From Geobacteraceae bacterium (GTDB lineage: Bacteria > Desulfobacterota > Desulfuromonadia > Geobacterales > Geobacteraceae): a stretch of 63,067 bases of DNA. A model generated the notes under the pieces. It was not told the origin of the DNA. It was given only the letters and a program-made list of their open reading frames with translations, and did not search any database. Numbering within the stretch: position 1 is the first letter of the stretch; the number at the start of each line of letters is the position of its first letter. The translations under genes were made by a program, and so were the position numbers. Location: positions 1 through 63,067 of the forward strand of contig WSYB01000044.1 of the NCBI GenBank assembly GCA_009773645.1. The letters run 5' to 3'. Below, piece after piece: positions 36,370 to 44,528 of this stretch.

Positions 36370-38571
36370 ATGTCCGATCCCCTATACATAACGTTCTTCT
36401 GGCACATGCACCAGCCTTACTACAAGGAACCTGTCAAGGGTGAGTACGCCCTTCCCTGGACCTATCTTCACGCCATTAAAGACTATTACGATATGGCGGC
36501 CATTGTGGATGAAAGCCCGGGCGCCAGAGTAATGTTCAATCTGGTCCCGTCACTTCTGGAACAGATCAGGGACTATGCGGAAGGGACGGCCGTCGACCCC
36601 TTTTTGGTGCGCGGGCGGATGAACCCGGCCGATATGGGGGAGGAGGACCGGCTCTTTGTCCTGGAAAATTTCTTTTCCGCCAACCGCCAGCGGATGATAG
36701 AGCCCCACAAGCGTTACCTGGAACTCTTGTATCTGGCCGGTGACGGCTCCAGGAAAAGGCTCGCGGAAAAGCTCCGGTATTTCGGAGAGCAGGAACTCCT
36801 CGACCTGCAGGTCTGGTTTTTTCTCGCGTGGACCGGCGAGGCTGCCAGACGCCGCTATCCAGAGCTCCTGGAATTGGTGAAGAAGGGGAGAAACTTCACC
36901 CGCCAGGACAAGGCGCTCCTTTTTGCCAGGCATGCCGACATTCTCAATGATATAATCCCCCTCTATAAGCGGCTGCACGAGGAAGGGAAGGCGGAACTGA
37001 CGGTTTCCCCCTATTTCCATCCCATACTTCCCCTTCTGTGCGACATGAAGAGCGCCCTGGTGGCGATGCCGCGGGCGAACCTTCCGGCCGCCACGTTCAG
37101 ACATCCGGAAGACGCCCGCAGTCAGGTTGCTCAGGGGGTGGCTTATTTCAAGGAAGTCTTCGGCTTTCAGCCTTCGGGGATGTGGCCATCGGAAGGTTCG
37201 GTGAGCGACGAGGCGCTGGCCATCATCGCAGGGTGCGGCCTCAAATGGGTTGCCAGCGACGAAGAGGTGCTGGCCAGAAGCCTTTCCGGTGGACTAGGCA
37301 CGGGAAAGGGAGCACTTTACCACCCTTACACGTTCCGGCATGGAGCGCGCGAACTGGGGATGTTTTTCCGGGACCGGACCCTTTCGGATTTGATCGGTTT
37401 TACCTATTCCCAGTGGGAATCGGGCCGTGCGGTAAGCGACTTTGTGGGGAAGCTCAAGGAGATCAAGGGGCGCGTTTCGGGCGGCCGGGTGGTGCCGGTC
37501 ATTCTTGACGGTGAAAACGCCTGGGAATACTACTCTCATAACGGCTATGACTTCCTCCGGAATCTGTATGCCGCAATTGCCGGGACTCCCGGCCTTGAAC
37601 CGGCCACCTTCTCCGAGGTCCTGGCGAAGGTTCCGGAACAGCGGGTTCTGACCCATGTCCATCCCGGTTCATGGATAAACGCCAACTACGGCGTGTGGGT
37701 GGGTCATCCCGAAGAAAACCTGGGGTGGGATTATATTGAACGCGCCAGGGAGGCCGCCGTCAACAACAGTCCGGTCGTTGCCGACCTCCTTGCCGTGGGA
37801 GGGGCGCCTGGTGAAGGGGGAGGGATAGAGGCCGAAACGGCGCGGCTTGTCTGCAAATCCCTTTATGCCGCCGAGGGGAGCGACTGGTTCTGGTGGTACG
37901 GCGACGACCACTTTTCTCCCCACAGCGACAGGTTCGACGGGCTGTTCCGCAAGTACCTGATTAATGTCTACCGGCTCCTTAATCTGGATATCCCCCGCGA
38001 ACTGTACGAACCGATCAAGAAGATGAGTCCTGCCGGGCTTGTGCGGGAGCCGGCAGCCCTGATAACACCCGCCATAAACGGAATGGTGGACGATTATTTT
38101 GAATGGCTGGCTGCCGGCCTCTACGATCTGACCAAGCAGTCATCGTCCATGCACGCCTCGGAGAGCCTGCTCCAGTCCTTTTTCTTCGGTTTTGACCGCA
38201 AGGCCCTCTATTTAAGGATAGACGGGGTGAAATCGCTGGATGATTCCCTTCTGCCGGGGGATGCGCTGAATCTCTATCTGGTTGTCGATAAGGAGTACCG
38301 GCTCAGCATAGAGTCGAACTCCGCGGAAGGGCCTTTACTGGTAAAGGATGAAGGGGGTTGGCGTGAGACGGGTAAGGGACACTGGAAAATCGCCCGCGTC
38401 TGCGAGGTGTCCGTCCCCCTTGAGGCCATAAAGCCCGAGCCCGGCGGCAAGCTCTTTGCCTATATCACGCTGACCCACGGCAAGGAGGAGGTGGGGCGCT
38501 GGCCCACCGACGCACCGATGCTCCTGAAGTATGCGGGACCGGAACTGGAACTGGAAACGTGGCTCATATGA
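36370..38571 (+). CDS. Glycoside hydrolase family 57 protein
   Basis: The 733-residue protein starts with the GH57 signature FFWHMHQPYYKEP. Other family regions are GMWPSEGSVSDEA, holding the candidate nucleophile Glu, CGLKWVASDEEVL, FFRDRTLSDLIGF, and VILDGENAWEYYSHNG with the candidate acid/base Asp. A C-terminal beta-rich part (about 590-733) resembles the carbohydrate-binding or DOMON-like tail of amylopullulanase-type members. It has no signal peptide, so it acts in the cytoplasm on alpha-glucan, as hydrolase or 4-alpha-glucanotransferase. Being between a sugar nucleotidyltransferase and GlgA supports glycogen or maltodextrin turnover. The ATG at 36370 begins the domain; a longer frame reads through the upstream repeat. 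Confidence 0.9.
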   Translation: MSDPLYITFFWHMHQPYYKEPVKGEYALPWTYLHAIKDYYDMAAIVDESPGARVMFNLVPSLLEQIRDYAEGTAVDPFLVRGRMNPADMGEEDRLFVLENFFSANRQRMIEPHKRYLELLYLAGDGSRKRLAEKLRYFGEQELLDLQVWFFLAWTGEAARRRYPELLELVKKGRNFTRQDKALLFARHADILNDIIPLYKRLHEEGKAELTVSPYFHPILPLLCDMKSALVAMPRANLPAATFRHPEDARSQVAQGVAYFKEVFGFQPSGMWPSEGSVSDEALAIIAGCGLKWVASDEEVLARSLSGGLGTGKGALYHPYTFRHGARELGMFFRDRTLSDLIGFTYSQWESGRAVSDFVGKLKEIKGRVSGGRVVPVILDGENAWEYYSHNGYDFLRNLYAAIAGTPGLEPATFSEVLAKVPEQRVLTHVHPGSWINANYGVWVGHPEENLGWDYIERAREAAVNNSPVVADLLAVGGAPGEGGGIEAETARLVCKSLYAAEGSDWFWWYGDDHFSPHSDRFDGLFRKYLINVYRLLNLDIPRELYEPIKKMSPAGLVREPAALITPAINGMVDDYFEWLAAGLYDLTKQSSSMHASESLLQSFFFGFDRKALYLRIDGVKSLDDSLLPGDALNLYLVVDKEYRLSIESNSAEGPLLVKDEGGWRETGKGHWKIARVCEVSVPLEAIKPEPGGKLFAYITLTHGKEEVGRWPTDAPMLLKYAGPELELETWLI

Positions 38572-38573
38572 AC

Positions 38574-38647
38574 GTGAGGAGTGAGGTGTAAGGAGTGAGG
38601 AGCGGAAAAGATTTCCCCCCTCACTCCTCACTCTTCACCCCTCACCC
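38574..38647. repeat. Degenerate-word hairpin (GTGAGGAGTGAGG / CCTCACTCCTCAC)
   Basis: The left arm GTGAGGAGTGAGGTGTAAGG pairs with CCCCTCACTCCTCACTCTTC and further words, around AAAAGATTT. It separates the GH57 and galT-like genes. Confidence 0.75.
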
Positions 38648-38660
38648 TTACGGAGGTTAG

Positions 38661-39686
38661 ATGTCTGAACTGAGATGGGATCCCCTGAAACTGCACTGGG
38701 TAATCATCGCCACCGACCGGGGGAGGCGGCCGCGGGATTTCCAGGTGGAAACGGAAGCAGCGGAGATGACCAGCTGCCCCTTTTGCTACGGAAACGAGAA
38801 CAAAACCCCCGGCGAGATATTTGCCATCAGGTCTTCCGGTCCCCCCAATTCCCCCAACTGGAAGGTGAGGGTGATTCCCAACAAGTATCCGGCGTTGCGC
38901 ATAGAAGGGGATCTCAACAAGCGAGGGTATGGGCTGTATGATGTCATGAGCGGTATCGGCGCCCATGAGATCATCGTGGAGACGCCAGATCACGAGCGGG
39001 GACTGGCTGACTTGACCCCTGCGGAGATAACAGATGTGCTGGTCGCTTACCGGACCAGGTATCTCGACCTGCGCAAGGATCTGCGGTTTCGCTACATGGT
39101 GCTGTTCAAAAACCACGGCACACGGGCGGGGGCCACGCTTTCCCATGCCCACAGCCAGTTGATAGCGGTCCCTCTCACTCCTCCGGTGGCTGCGACTGAG
39201 CTGAAAATCTGCCGTGAGTTTTACGACACCAAGGAGCGCTGCATTTTCTGCGACCTGATCGAATTTGAGCTGTCGGCCGGCGACCGTGTGGTACGGGAGT
39301 TTGCCAACTTTGTAACCGTTACCCCATACGCCTCCTGCTTTCCGTTTGAGCTGAGGCTCTATCCGAAGAAGCATTCCCATGACTTCGCCCTGATGAATGA
39401 CGGCCAACTGTCGGAACTGGCCGTTGCCCTCAAGGATATGCTGCTTCGGTTAAAGACGGTCCTGAAGGATCCCCCCTATAATTTTATACTCCATACAGCC
39501 CCCCCTATGCAGCAACGGCTAGGAAAGCCGGAATACTGGAGTTCCATCTCCTATGACTACCACTGGCACATAGAACTGGTGCCGAGACTCACGCAGATAG
39601 CCGGCTTCGAGTGGGGGACGGGTTTCTTTATCAACCCCACCTCCCCCGAGGATGCGGCGGCCTTTCTGAGGGAAGCGGAAATTTGA
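38661..39686 (+). CDS. galT: Galactose-1-phosphate uridylyltransferase family protein
   Basis: The 341-residue HIT-superfamily enzyme has two CxxC metal sites (SCPFCYGNE near 40 and RCIFCDLIE near 195), the active-site SHAHSQLIAVP with the nucleophilic His, and a second His cluster (YHWHIELVPR). GalT exchanges UMP between UDP-glucose and galactose-1-phosphate. In bacteria without a Leloir cluster, members next to glgA may transfer other nucleotidyl groups or act as sugar-nucleotide phosphorylases, so the substrate is open. The ATG follows ACGGAGG. It lies in the glucan cluster, 90 bases after GH57. Confidence 0.88.
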   Translation: MSELRWDPLKLHWVIIATDRGRRPRDFQVETEAAEMTSCPFCYGNENKTPGEIFAIRSSGPPNSPNWKVRVIPNKYPALRIEGDLNKRGYGLYDVMSGIGAHEIIVETPDHERGLADLTPAEITDVLVAYRTRYLDLRKDLRFRYMVLFKNHGTRAGATLSHAHSQLIAVPLTPPVAATELKICREFYDTKERCIFCDLIEFELSAGDRVVREFANFVTVTPYASCFPFELRLYPKKHSHDFALMNDGQLSELAVALKDMLLRLKTVLKDPPYNFILHTAPPMQQRLGKPEYWSSISYDYHWHIELVPRLTQIAGFEWGTGFFINPTSPEDAAAFLREAEI

Positions 39687-39897
39687 AAAACCGTTGAGTG
39701 GCAAAAAACCGTTTTCACATTTCCCCTATATTCAACTGGCATACAGCTCATTTCCTGCTTTTTGCTTCCCCTCCCTTGACGGGAGGGGATTGAGGGGTGG
39801 GAGAAGCTGCCAATTGAGTCAAATGCGGCAATCTCCCCCACCCCCTAACCCCCTCCCGCAAGGGGAGGGGGAACAACTCAACATGAGGTTTTGATAG
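39687..39897. repeat. Gap between galT and glgA with paired GGGGAGGG hairpins
   Basis: The 211 bases include CCCCTCCCTTGACGGGAGGGG near 39770 and CCCCCTCCCGCAAGGGGAGG near 39850. These are two hairpins of the GGGAGGG family separated by about 60 bases. No ORF is supported here. Either hairpin may reduce read-through into glgA. Confidence 0.7.
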
Positions 39898-41352
39898 ATG
39901 AAGATACTCGTAGTTGCTTCCGAGGTCGCTCCTTTTGCCAAGACCGGCGGCCTTGCCGATGTTACCGGTTCATTGCCGAAGGAAATCAAGCAGAGGGGAC
40001 ATGATGTCCGCATTATCATCCCCTTTTACAAAACAGTGGCAAAGGGAGGCTTTCCCATAAGGAAGGGGAGAAAAAGCGTAGAGGTGGCGCTGGGGGGTAC
40101 CACGCACAAGGGGCTTCTTCGCCAGACCTCCCTCGCCGACATACCTGTCTACCTGTTGGAGAACAAGGAGTATTTCCATCGGGACTTTCTTTACGGAACG
40201 CCGGCAGGCGAATACCCCGACAACGCCCGGCGCTTTGCCTTTTTCTGTCGGGGGGTGCTAGATATCCTGAAAAAAATGGATTTCCGTCCCGATGTGATTC
40301 ACTGTCACGACTGGCAGACGGCGCTTATTCCCATTCTGCTGAAATACGAATTCAATAAGGACCCGTTTTTCGAGAAAACGGCGGTCCTTTTCACCATTCA
40401 TAATCTGGCCTATCAGGGGCTGTTTCCCAGGAAATCTCTGGCGGAAATGGGGCTGGCCCCTTCGTACTTTACCATGGAACGGCTGGAATATTACGGCCAG
40501 GTCAACCTGATGAAGGGAGGCATTCTCACCGCCGACCTGATTAATACCGTTTCCACAACATATTGCAAGGAAATGCAGACTCCCGAGCATGGATGCGGGC
40601 TGGATGGCGTTTTACAGACGCGCAGCGATGACCTGTCCGGTATTCTCAACGGGTTGGACTACACTGAATGGGATCCGGCAACGGATCGGCACATACTGAA
40701 GAATTATAAGTCTTCGGCACTGGCCGGGAAAGCGGTCAATAAAAAGGGACTGCAAAAGTTACTGGGCCTGGAACAGAAACGCGATATTCCCCTGCTGGGT
40801 ATGGTTTCCCGGCTGACGGAGCAGAAAGGCGTAGACCTGTTGGTGGAGCTTCTGCCGCAATTTGAGGCGGAAAAGCTGCAACTTGTGGTACTCGGTACCG
40901 GCGACGCGAGATATATCAAGCTTTTGCAGGACTTCCAGCGGCATGGCGCAAAAAACGTGTCGCTGAACATCGGTTTCAGGCCGGAGCTGTCGCCAATGGT
41001 ATACGCCGGCAGTGATATGTTCCTGATGCCCTCCCGTTATGAACCGTGCGGCCTGGGCCAGCTCATGGCCCTTCGCTACGGCGCCGTGCCCGTGGTCAGG
41101 AAAACCGGTGGATTGACCGACACCATCTCGGATTTCCGGGATGATGTTAAGGAGCCGAACGGTTTTACTTTCGACGAATACTCGGCGGAGGCTTTCTGGG
41201 ATGCGATAATGAGGGCCGTGCACGTTTTCGGGGACAGGGCCGCATGGGTAAAAATCGTGAGGCGGGGAATGAACTGTGATTTTTCGTGGCAGCGGTCGGC
41301 GGAAAAGTATGAGGAGCTTTATCTCCGCGGGGTTGCAATAAAAAAGGGGTAG
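39898..41352 (+). CDS. glgA: Glycogen synthase GlgA (ADP-glucose type, GT5)
   Basis: A 484-residue GT5 enzyme that elongates alpha-1,4-glucan from ADP-glucose. Visible marks are the N-terminal KTGGLADVTGSLPKE with the nucleotide-sugar lysine, HCHDWQTALIP, FTIHNLAYQG, the C-domain SRLTEQKGVDLL, and PSRYEPCGLGQLMALRYGAV with the catalytic Glu. Length and domain order are normal. It is the last large gene of the glucan cluster. The glgC gene for ADP-glucose is not seen, unless the nucleotidyltransferase at 33777 serves; its sequence is nearer the mannose-1-phosphate group. Confidence 0.97.
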   Translation: MKILVVASEVAPFAKTGGLADVTGSLPKEIKQRGHDVRIIIPFYKTVAKGGFPIRKGRKSVEVALGGTTHKGLLRQTSLADIPVYLLENKEYFHRDFLYGTPAGEYPDNARRFAFFCRGVLDILKKMDFRPDVIHCHDWQTALIPILLKYEFNKDPFFEKTAVLFTIHNLAYQGLFPRKSLAEMGLAPSYFTMERLEYYGQVNLMKGGILTADLINTVSTTYCKEMQTPEHGCGLDGVLQTRSDDLSGILNGLDYTEWDPATDRHILKNYKSSALAGKAVNKKGLQKLLGLEQKRDIPLLGMVSRLTEQKGVDLLVELLPQFEAEKLQLVVLGTGDARYIKLLQDFQRHGAKNVSLNIGFRPELSPMVYAGSDMFLMPSRYEPCGLGQLMALRYGAVPVVRKTGGLTDTISDFRDDVKEPNGFTFDEYSAEAFWDAIMRAVHVFGDRAAWVKIVRRGMNCDFSWQRSAEKYEELYLRGVAIKKG

Positions 41353-41355
41353 CGC

Positions 41356-41508
41356 ATGGTGGCGGGCAAGGACGACCTGGATGAACTGGGCCGGGAGATC
41401 AGAAAAATTATCCAGGAGAACAAAAAGTTTCTCGACAGGGTCATGGACGAGGAGTTCGAGCCGGAAGATGATGACGACTGTGAGACCGAGATTACCGAAG
41501 AATTGTAA
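41356..41508 (+). CDS. 50-residue acidic protein of unknown function
   Basis: The ORF starts three bases after the glgA stop, with AAAAAGGGG as a ribosome site inside the glgA end. The 50 residues begin MVAGKDDLDELGREIRKIIQ, continue with a helical basic part (ENKKFLDRVM), and end in a very acidic tail (EFEPEDDDDCETEITEEL) with one Cys. The tight spacing and clean reading frame suggest a real co-translated gene. Helix plus acidic tail could mean a protein-binding peptide. No family is recognised. Confidence 0.6.
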   Translation: MVAGKDDLDELGREIRKIIQENKKFLDRVMDEEFEPEDDDDCETEITEEL

Positions 41509-41599
41509 AACCGGGATGTTTTTACCTTAAGACCTCAGTTGTCCACAAGTCAGAAACACGAATATTTTGAAAGAAAACGCTCTCCGCCGTTTTAGACGA

Positions 41600-41629
41600 G
41601 TAGGTCGGGTTAGCGCATCGCAACCCAAT
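41600..41629. repeat. GTAGGTCGGGTTAGCGCATCG-type palindrome
   Basis: GTAGGTCGGGTTAGC GCATC GCAACCCAAT forms an imperfect hairpin (GGGTT/AACCC core). The sequence is of a kind often seen as dispersed repeat in environmental bacteria. Only one copy lies in the window, between the acidic ORF and higA. Confidence 0.45.
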
Positions 41630-41648
41630 TTAGCTCAACGTCTTAGAG

Positions 41649-42008
41649 CTAACCGGCCGCCCGTTTTTTGGCGGTCCGAGTTGAGCGATTGGTTCGGCTT
41701 GAAGCCGGAACTAGCTTGATCTCAAGATGACAACCGACTGCCTGAGCATATTTCTTTAAAGTTGTGAGGGAAGGAGCATGCTTCCCTGCTGCTTCCAGGC
41801 GAGAAACGGCACTTTTTGTCGTTCCCATTCGCTCCGCTACCGCTTCTTGAGTGAGTCCTGACCTTGATCGCGCAGCAAGCATCTCCCTGATAAGCGCGTA
41901 CTCCTCTTCTAAATTCTCATATGCTTCCTTGAAATCTTTTCTCTTCAGGGCTTTCTTTATAAATTCCTCATGGTCATGAGTAACAGGTTCATATTTTAAT
42001 TCACCCAT
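41649..42008 (-). CDS. higA: HigA-like antitoxin, XRE helix-turn-helix
   Basis: A 119-residue protein with a helical N-terminus and an XRE-type HTH (about 48-100, GLTQEAVAERMGTTKSAVSR, LTTLKKYAQAVG), followed by a basic tail (NRSTRTAKKRAAG). It should neutralise the toxin encoded upstream and repress the pair. It starts inside the last codons of the toxin gene (8-base overlap) behind a perfect AAGGAGGTG. The order toxin then antitoxin is the HigBA order. A short hairpin (TTAGCTC/GAGCTAA) overlaps its stop codon. Confidence 0.9.
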   Translation of the reverse strand: MGELKYEPVTHDHEEFIKKALKRKDFKEAYENLEEEYALIREMLAARSRSGLTQEAVAERMGTTKSAVSRLEAAGKHAPSLTTLKKYAQAVGCHLEIKLVPASSRTNRSTRTAKKRAAG

Positions 42009-42327
42009 TTTGCACCTCCTTCATCCTTTTCCGGGCAATCTTCAATTCTTGCTCCGGAGTATCTTGTGTTTTCTTCACGAACGCATGTAGTATTACGATA
42101 CGCTGACCAACTATGAAACAGTAAAACGCACGCCCAATGCCCTCGCGGCCGCGTGGCCTCAACTCGAAAAGGCCGCCGCCCATGGCTCGGGAGTGAGGCA
42201 TGCGGAGATTCGGCCCGAACTCCATCAAGAGCTCCACAATCCGAGCAAAGTCAGCCAATATCCCGCCAGGCCAACCTTCGATGTCAGCTTTGACACGCGA
42301 ATGAAAATATTCAATAGTAAAGTTCAT
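42001..42327 (-). CDS. higB: HigB/RelE-like toxin (Gp49-like family)
   Basis: A 108-residue protein of the phage-derived Gp49-like/HigB group in the RelE superfamily. Typical pieces are IVELLMEFGPNLRMPHSRAM, GLFELRPRGREGIGRAFYCF and the basic C-terminal helix KKTQDTPEQELKIARKRMKE. Such toxins cut mRNA at the ribosome. The pair with higA directly downstream supports the call. The ATG is only about seven bases from a good -10 box, so the mRNA may be leaderless. An internal start is possible but would remove conserved N-terminal sequence. Confidence 0.88.
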   Translation of the reverse strand: MNFTIEYFHSRVKADIEGWPGGILADFARIVELLMEFGPNLRMPHSRAMGGGLFELRPRGREGIGRAFYCFIVGQRIVILHAFVKKTQDTPEQELKIARKRMKEVQNG

Positions 42328-42333
42328 ATGGGA

Positions 42334-42362
42334 AAGTTATCAAATATGAGAACTAAAGTCAA
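42334..42362 (-). promoter_or_regulatory. Promoter of the higBA pair
   Basis: On the minus strand TTGACT (42357-42362) and TAACTT (42334-42339) are separated by 17 bases. The toxin ATG is at 42327, which places the expected transcript start at or near the start codon. Confidence 0.55.
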
Positions 42363-42430
42363 CCTGCCAGTGAATTGATGGATCGCTTGCCTTATATTAT
42401 CTTTCCTGCCGAACGTGGTGGGCTGTGAGC

Positions 42431-42530
42431 GGTAAGGCTCTTCCTCACAGAGAATCGACTTGTAGCGGTTCTGGAAAAGATGTCCGGAGCGTTGATATTT
42501 GCGGTTGAAATAGACCCAATCGGTGACCAT
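42431..42530 (-). pseudogene. Remnant of a REP-associated (Y1/IS200-like) transposase
   Basis: About 33 codons read VYFNRKYQRSGHLFQNRYKS then ILCEEEPY. This is the conserved middle of Y1 transposases of the REP-associated (RAYT) kind, just after the HUH region. The HUH motif lies upstream in such proteins and is missing here. After EEEPY the family match ends and the frame runs into the higBA promoter. It is a decayed fragment. The pair may have landed in, or replaced, the rest of the gene. Confidence 0.7.
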
Positions 42531-42591
42531 ACAAGACTTAATAACAGGTTAAAAACATTCGTGTTTATTTAGTAACACGTCACCAATAAAC

Positions 42592-42642
42592 GCATCCGCG
42601 TTTATACGTGTCATTCGTGGACAATTGCCGTTTTTAGGTTGA
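42592..42642 (+). repeat. Dispersed 150-bp repeat, copy E (diverged end fragment)
   Basis: ATCCGCGTTTATACGTGTCA, then TTCGTGGACAATTGCCG and TTTTTAGGTT, aligns with the right end of copies A and B (ATCCGCTTTTTCCGTGTTAA, TCCGTGTCCAATTGCCG) with several changes. It lies just past the end of ctaB. Confidence 0.6.
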
Positions 42643-42670
42643 TCGATGTCAACTTGAAAGCAAAATGAAA

Positions 42671-43618
42671 TTACATCACGCAAACGTCAACCATGATGGC
42701 GAGAAAGAGGAGGGTCAGATAGAGAATGGAGACCCGGAACGCCCGCTCGAAACGGCGTCCTTTTACGATATCCATATACCAGAAGGCCAGGAGGACGACC
42801 CAGAGGAGGGAGGCGCATCCCCCGTACCAGCCGGAGCAATAGCCGAAGTGCCAGAGGGAGAGGGATGCCGGGAGGAGGGAGGCGGTGAAGAGGAAAATGG
42901 AGGTGATGGTGAAAGATTCTCCCTTGACGGCGGGAAGCACCGGTACCTGTGCAACCGCGTACTCCTCCCGGCAATGGAGGGCGAGGGTCCAGAAGTGGGG
43001 AGGCTGCCAGAGGAGCATGACGAGGAAGAGCAGGAGGCTCCCCGGACCGACGGAGCCGGTAGCCGCTGCGGAGCCGATGAGGACCGGGAGCGCCCCGGGT
43101 ATACCCCCCACCACCGCGCCGAAGGGTGAGCGCCGCTTGAACCAGAGGGTATAGAGGACCGTATAGGAGAGAACGGCGGCGAGGATGAGGAGAGCCGTCA
43201 GGAAGTTGAGGAAGCAAACGGCGAGCGCCAGTGAAACGGCAACGGCCGCCAGCGCCGCCAGGAATACCCGCCTCTCCCCCAACCGCCCCAAGGCCGCGGT
43301 TCTTCCCCGCAGCCGGGCCATGTGAAGGTCGAGCCCGGCATCGAGGACGTTGTTGATCATGGCCGCTCCGGCAGCGGCCAGGATCAGGCAGGTTACGGTG
43401 ACAAGGGCGGCCGTGGTGCCGGGGAGTCCCTGCGCGGCCAGGACCATCCCGGTAAAACCGGCCAGGGCGGTCGCTATGACGATTCCCGGTTTGGCGAGGA
43501 CGAGTGCATCGGAAATTATGCCGTTGTCCCGCTCCCCTTCGCGCCTCCCCGCAAGTATCCCTGTTTGAGCCCCGCTTTCTATGAGCCACCCCCCCCTTCT
43601 TTTATCGTCTGAACCCAC
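42671..43618 (-). CDS. ctaB: Protoheme IX farnesyltransferase (heme O synthase) CtaB/CyoE
   Basis: A 315-residue UbiA-family membrane enzyme with about nine hydrophobic helices. It adds a farnesyl group to heme B to make heme O. Landmarks are LAKPGIVIATALAGFTG, the Asp-rich loop AGLDLHMARLRGRTAA (form N-x-x-x-D-x-x-x-D), and LLWQPPHFWTLALHCREEY. The only standard start that precedes the first conserved helix is GTG at 43618, which makes a 40-base overlap with ctaA and a run of eight G in the overlap. Last gene of the oxidase operon. The reading frame's first 35 residues are not conserved. Confidence 0.92.
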   Translation of the reverse strand: MGSDDKRRGGWLIESGAQTGILAGRREGERDNGIISDALVLAKPGIVIATALAGFTGMVLAAQGLPGTTAALVTVTCLILAAAGAAMINNVLDAGLDLHMARLRGRTAALGRLGERRVFLAALAAVAVSLALAVCFLNFLTALLILAAVLSYTVLYTLWFKRRSPFGAVVGGIPGALPVLIGSAAATGSVGPGSLLLFLVMLLWQPPHFWTLALHCREEYAVAQVPVLPAVKGESFTITSIFLFTASLLPASLSLWHFGYCSGWYGGCASLLWVVLLAFWYMDIVKGRRFERAFRVSILYLTLLFLAIMVDVCVM

Positions 43619-44433
43619 ATCCGGCCTGTCAGGAGCATCATGATCAGCGCTAACGCCAGGTGTGCGGCTGTGGCGCCGTAGTCGAGCCCGGAGAGAACTA
43701 CACCGGCACCGACCCCGATCTGCGCCAGGCAGGCAAGGAGCAGGAGAAGGGCTGTTCGCCGGTGGTTACGGAGCCGGTTGTCCAGGCGGGCTGCAATATA
43801 GAGAACTGCAAACGTCAGGAAGATCAGATAGGCCGTCAGCCGATGGGAGAAGTGGACGAACAGCGGCCCGGTAATGACTGCCGGAAGCCAGTTCCCCTGG
43901 CATGTGGGGAAGTCGGCGCAGGCGAGCCCGGCCCCGGAGTGGCGCACATAGGCGCCGAGGGCCGCCTGGGAGAAGAGGAACGCTCCAAGGCCGAAAAAGA
44001 GGCCGGCATAGCCACGCAGGGAAAAGCGGGCCTCCTCTCCGTCGAATGTCGCCATGTACGAAGCAAGCACGAAGACCATGAGCCCGGCCATGAAATGGAG
44101 GGTGGTGAGCTGTACCGGAAGCTCCAGAAGGACTGTAAACCCGCCGATCAGGATCTCCGCCGCTACGATTACGAGCGCGGCCAGAGGAACAGATTTTGCT
44201 GCCCCCCGATACTCCCTGAACCGCCGGCAGGAGAGGGGGATCAGGAAGAGGGTCGCCACGGCGGCGATCACCCGGTGCATGAACTCCATCCATACGTCAA
44301 AGTGAAAAGGGGGAAGCACCCGTCCCTGGCAGAGCGGCCAGTCGGGGCAGGCAAGCCCTGCCTTAAGCCCCGCGACCAGGTTCCCCCAGACCAGCAGGAT
44401 GAAAAAGAGTGCGACGGTGATTCTGCCAAGCAT
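43579..44433 (-). CDS. ctaA: Heme A synthase CtaA (COX15 family)
   Basis: A 284-residue, eight-helix membrane protein that oxidises heme O to heme A for the cytochrome oxidase. Conserved segments are GNLVAGLKAGLACPDWPLCQ with the exposed Cys pair, FMHRVIAAVATL with a heme His, and the second half repeat GAYVRHSGAGLACADFPTCQ followed by HFSHRLTAYLIFL. The two-fold repeat is characteristic. The last residues (KEGGGGS) are coded by the run of G shared with ctaB. Together with ctaB this supplies heme A for the caa3 oxidase encoded upstream. Confidence 0.95.
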   Translation of the reverse strand: MLGRITVALFFILLVWGNLVAGLKAGLACPDWPLCQGRVLPPFHFDVWMEFMHRVIAAVATLFLIPLSCRRFREYRGAAKSVPLAALVIVAAEILIGGFTVLLELPVQLTTLHFMAGLMVFVLASYMATFDGEEARFSLRGYAGLFFGLGAFLFSQAALGAYVRHSGAGLACADFPTCQGNWLPAVITGPLFVHFSHRLTAYLIFLTFAVLYIAARLDNRLRNHRRTALLLLLACLAQIGVGAGVVLSGLDYGATAAHLALALIMMLLTGRMWVQTIKEGGGGS

Positions 44434-44451
44434 AAAACCTCCTGGAAAACA

Positions 44452-44523
44452 GTTCTAAGTTCTACGTTCTATGTTCTACGTTGAAAAATTCTGAACCTTG
44501 AACGTAGAACTTAGAACGTAGAA
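44452..44523. repeat. Degenerate-word hairpin (GTTCTACGTTCTA / TAGAACGTAGAAC)
   Basis: GTTCTAAGTTCTACGTTCTA and following words pair with TTGAACGTAGAACTTAGAAC and CGTAGAAC around GAAAAATTC. It separates ctaF from ctaA and is followed by a few bases before ctaA's ribosome site. A terminator or attenuator role is possible. Confidence 0.75.
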
Positions 44524-44528
44524 CGGCT

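Noticed and set aside
36285-38650. Tandem words in hairpins as a possible CRISPR array
   Set aside because: The units are 6-8 bases, imperfect, without spacers of constant length, and there are no cas genes.
42324-42430. Rest of the 68-codon frame holding the transposase remnant
   Set aside because: After the EEEPY part the sequence no longer resembles a Y1 transposase and covers the higBA promoter.
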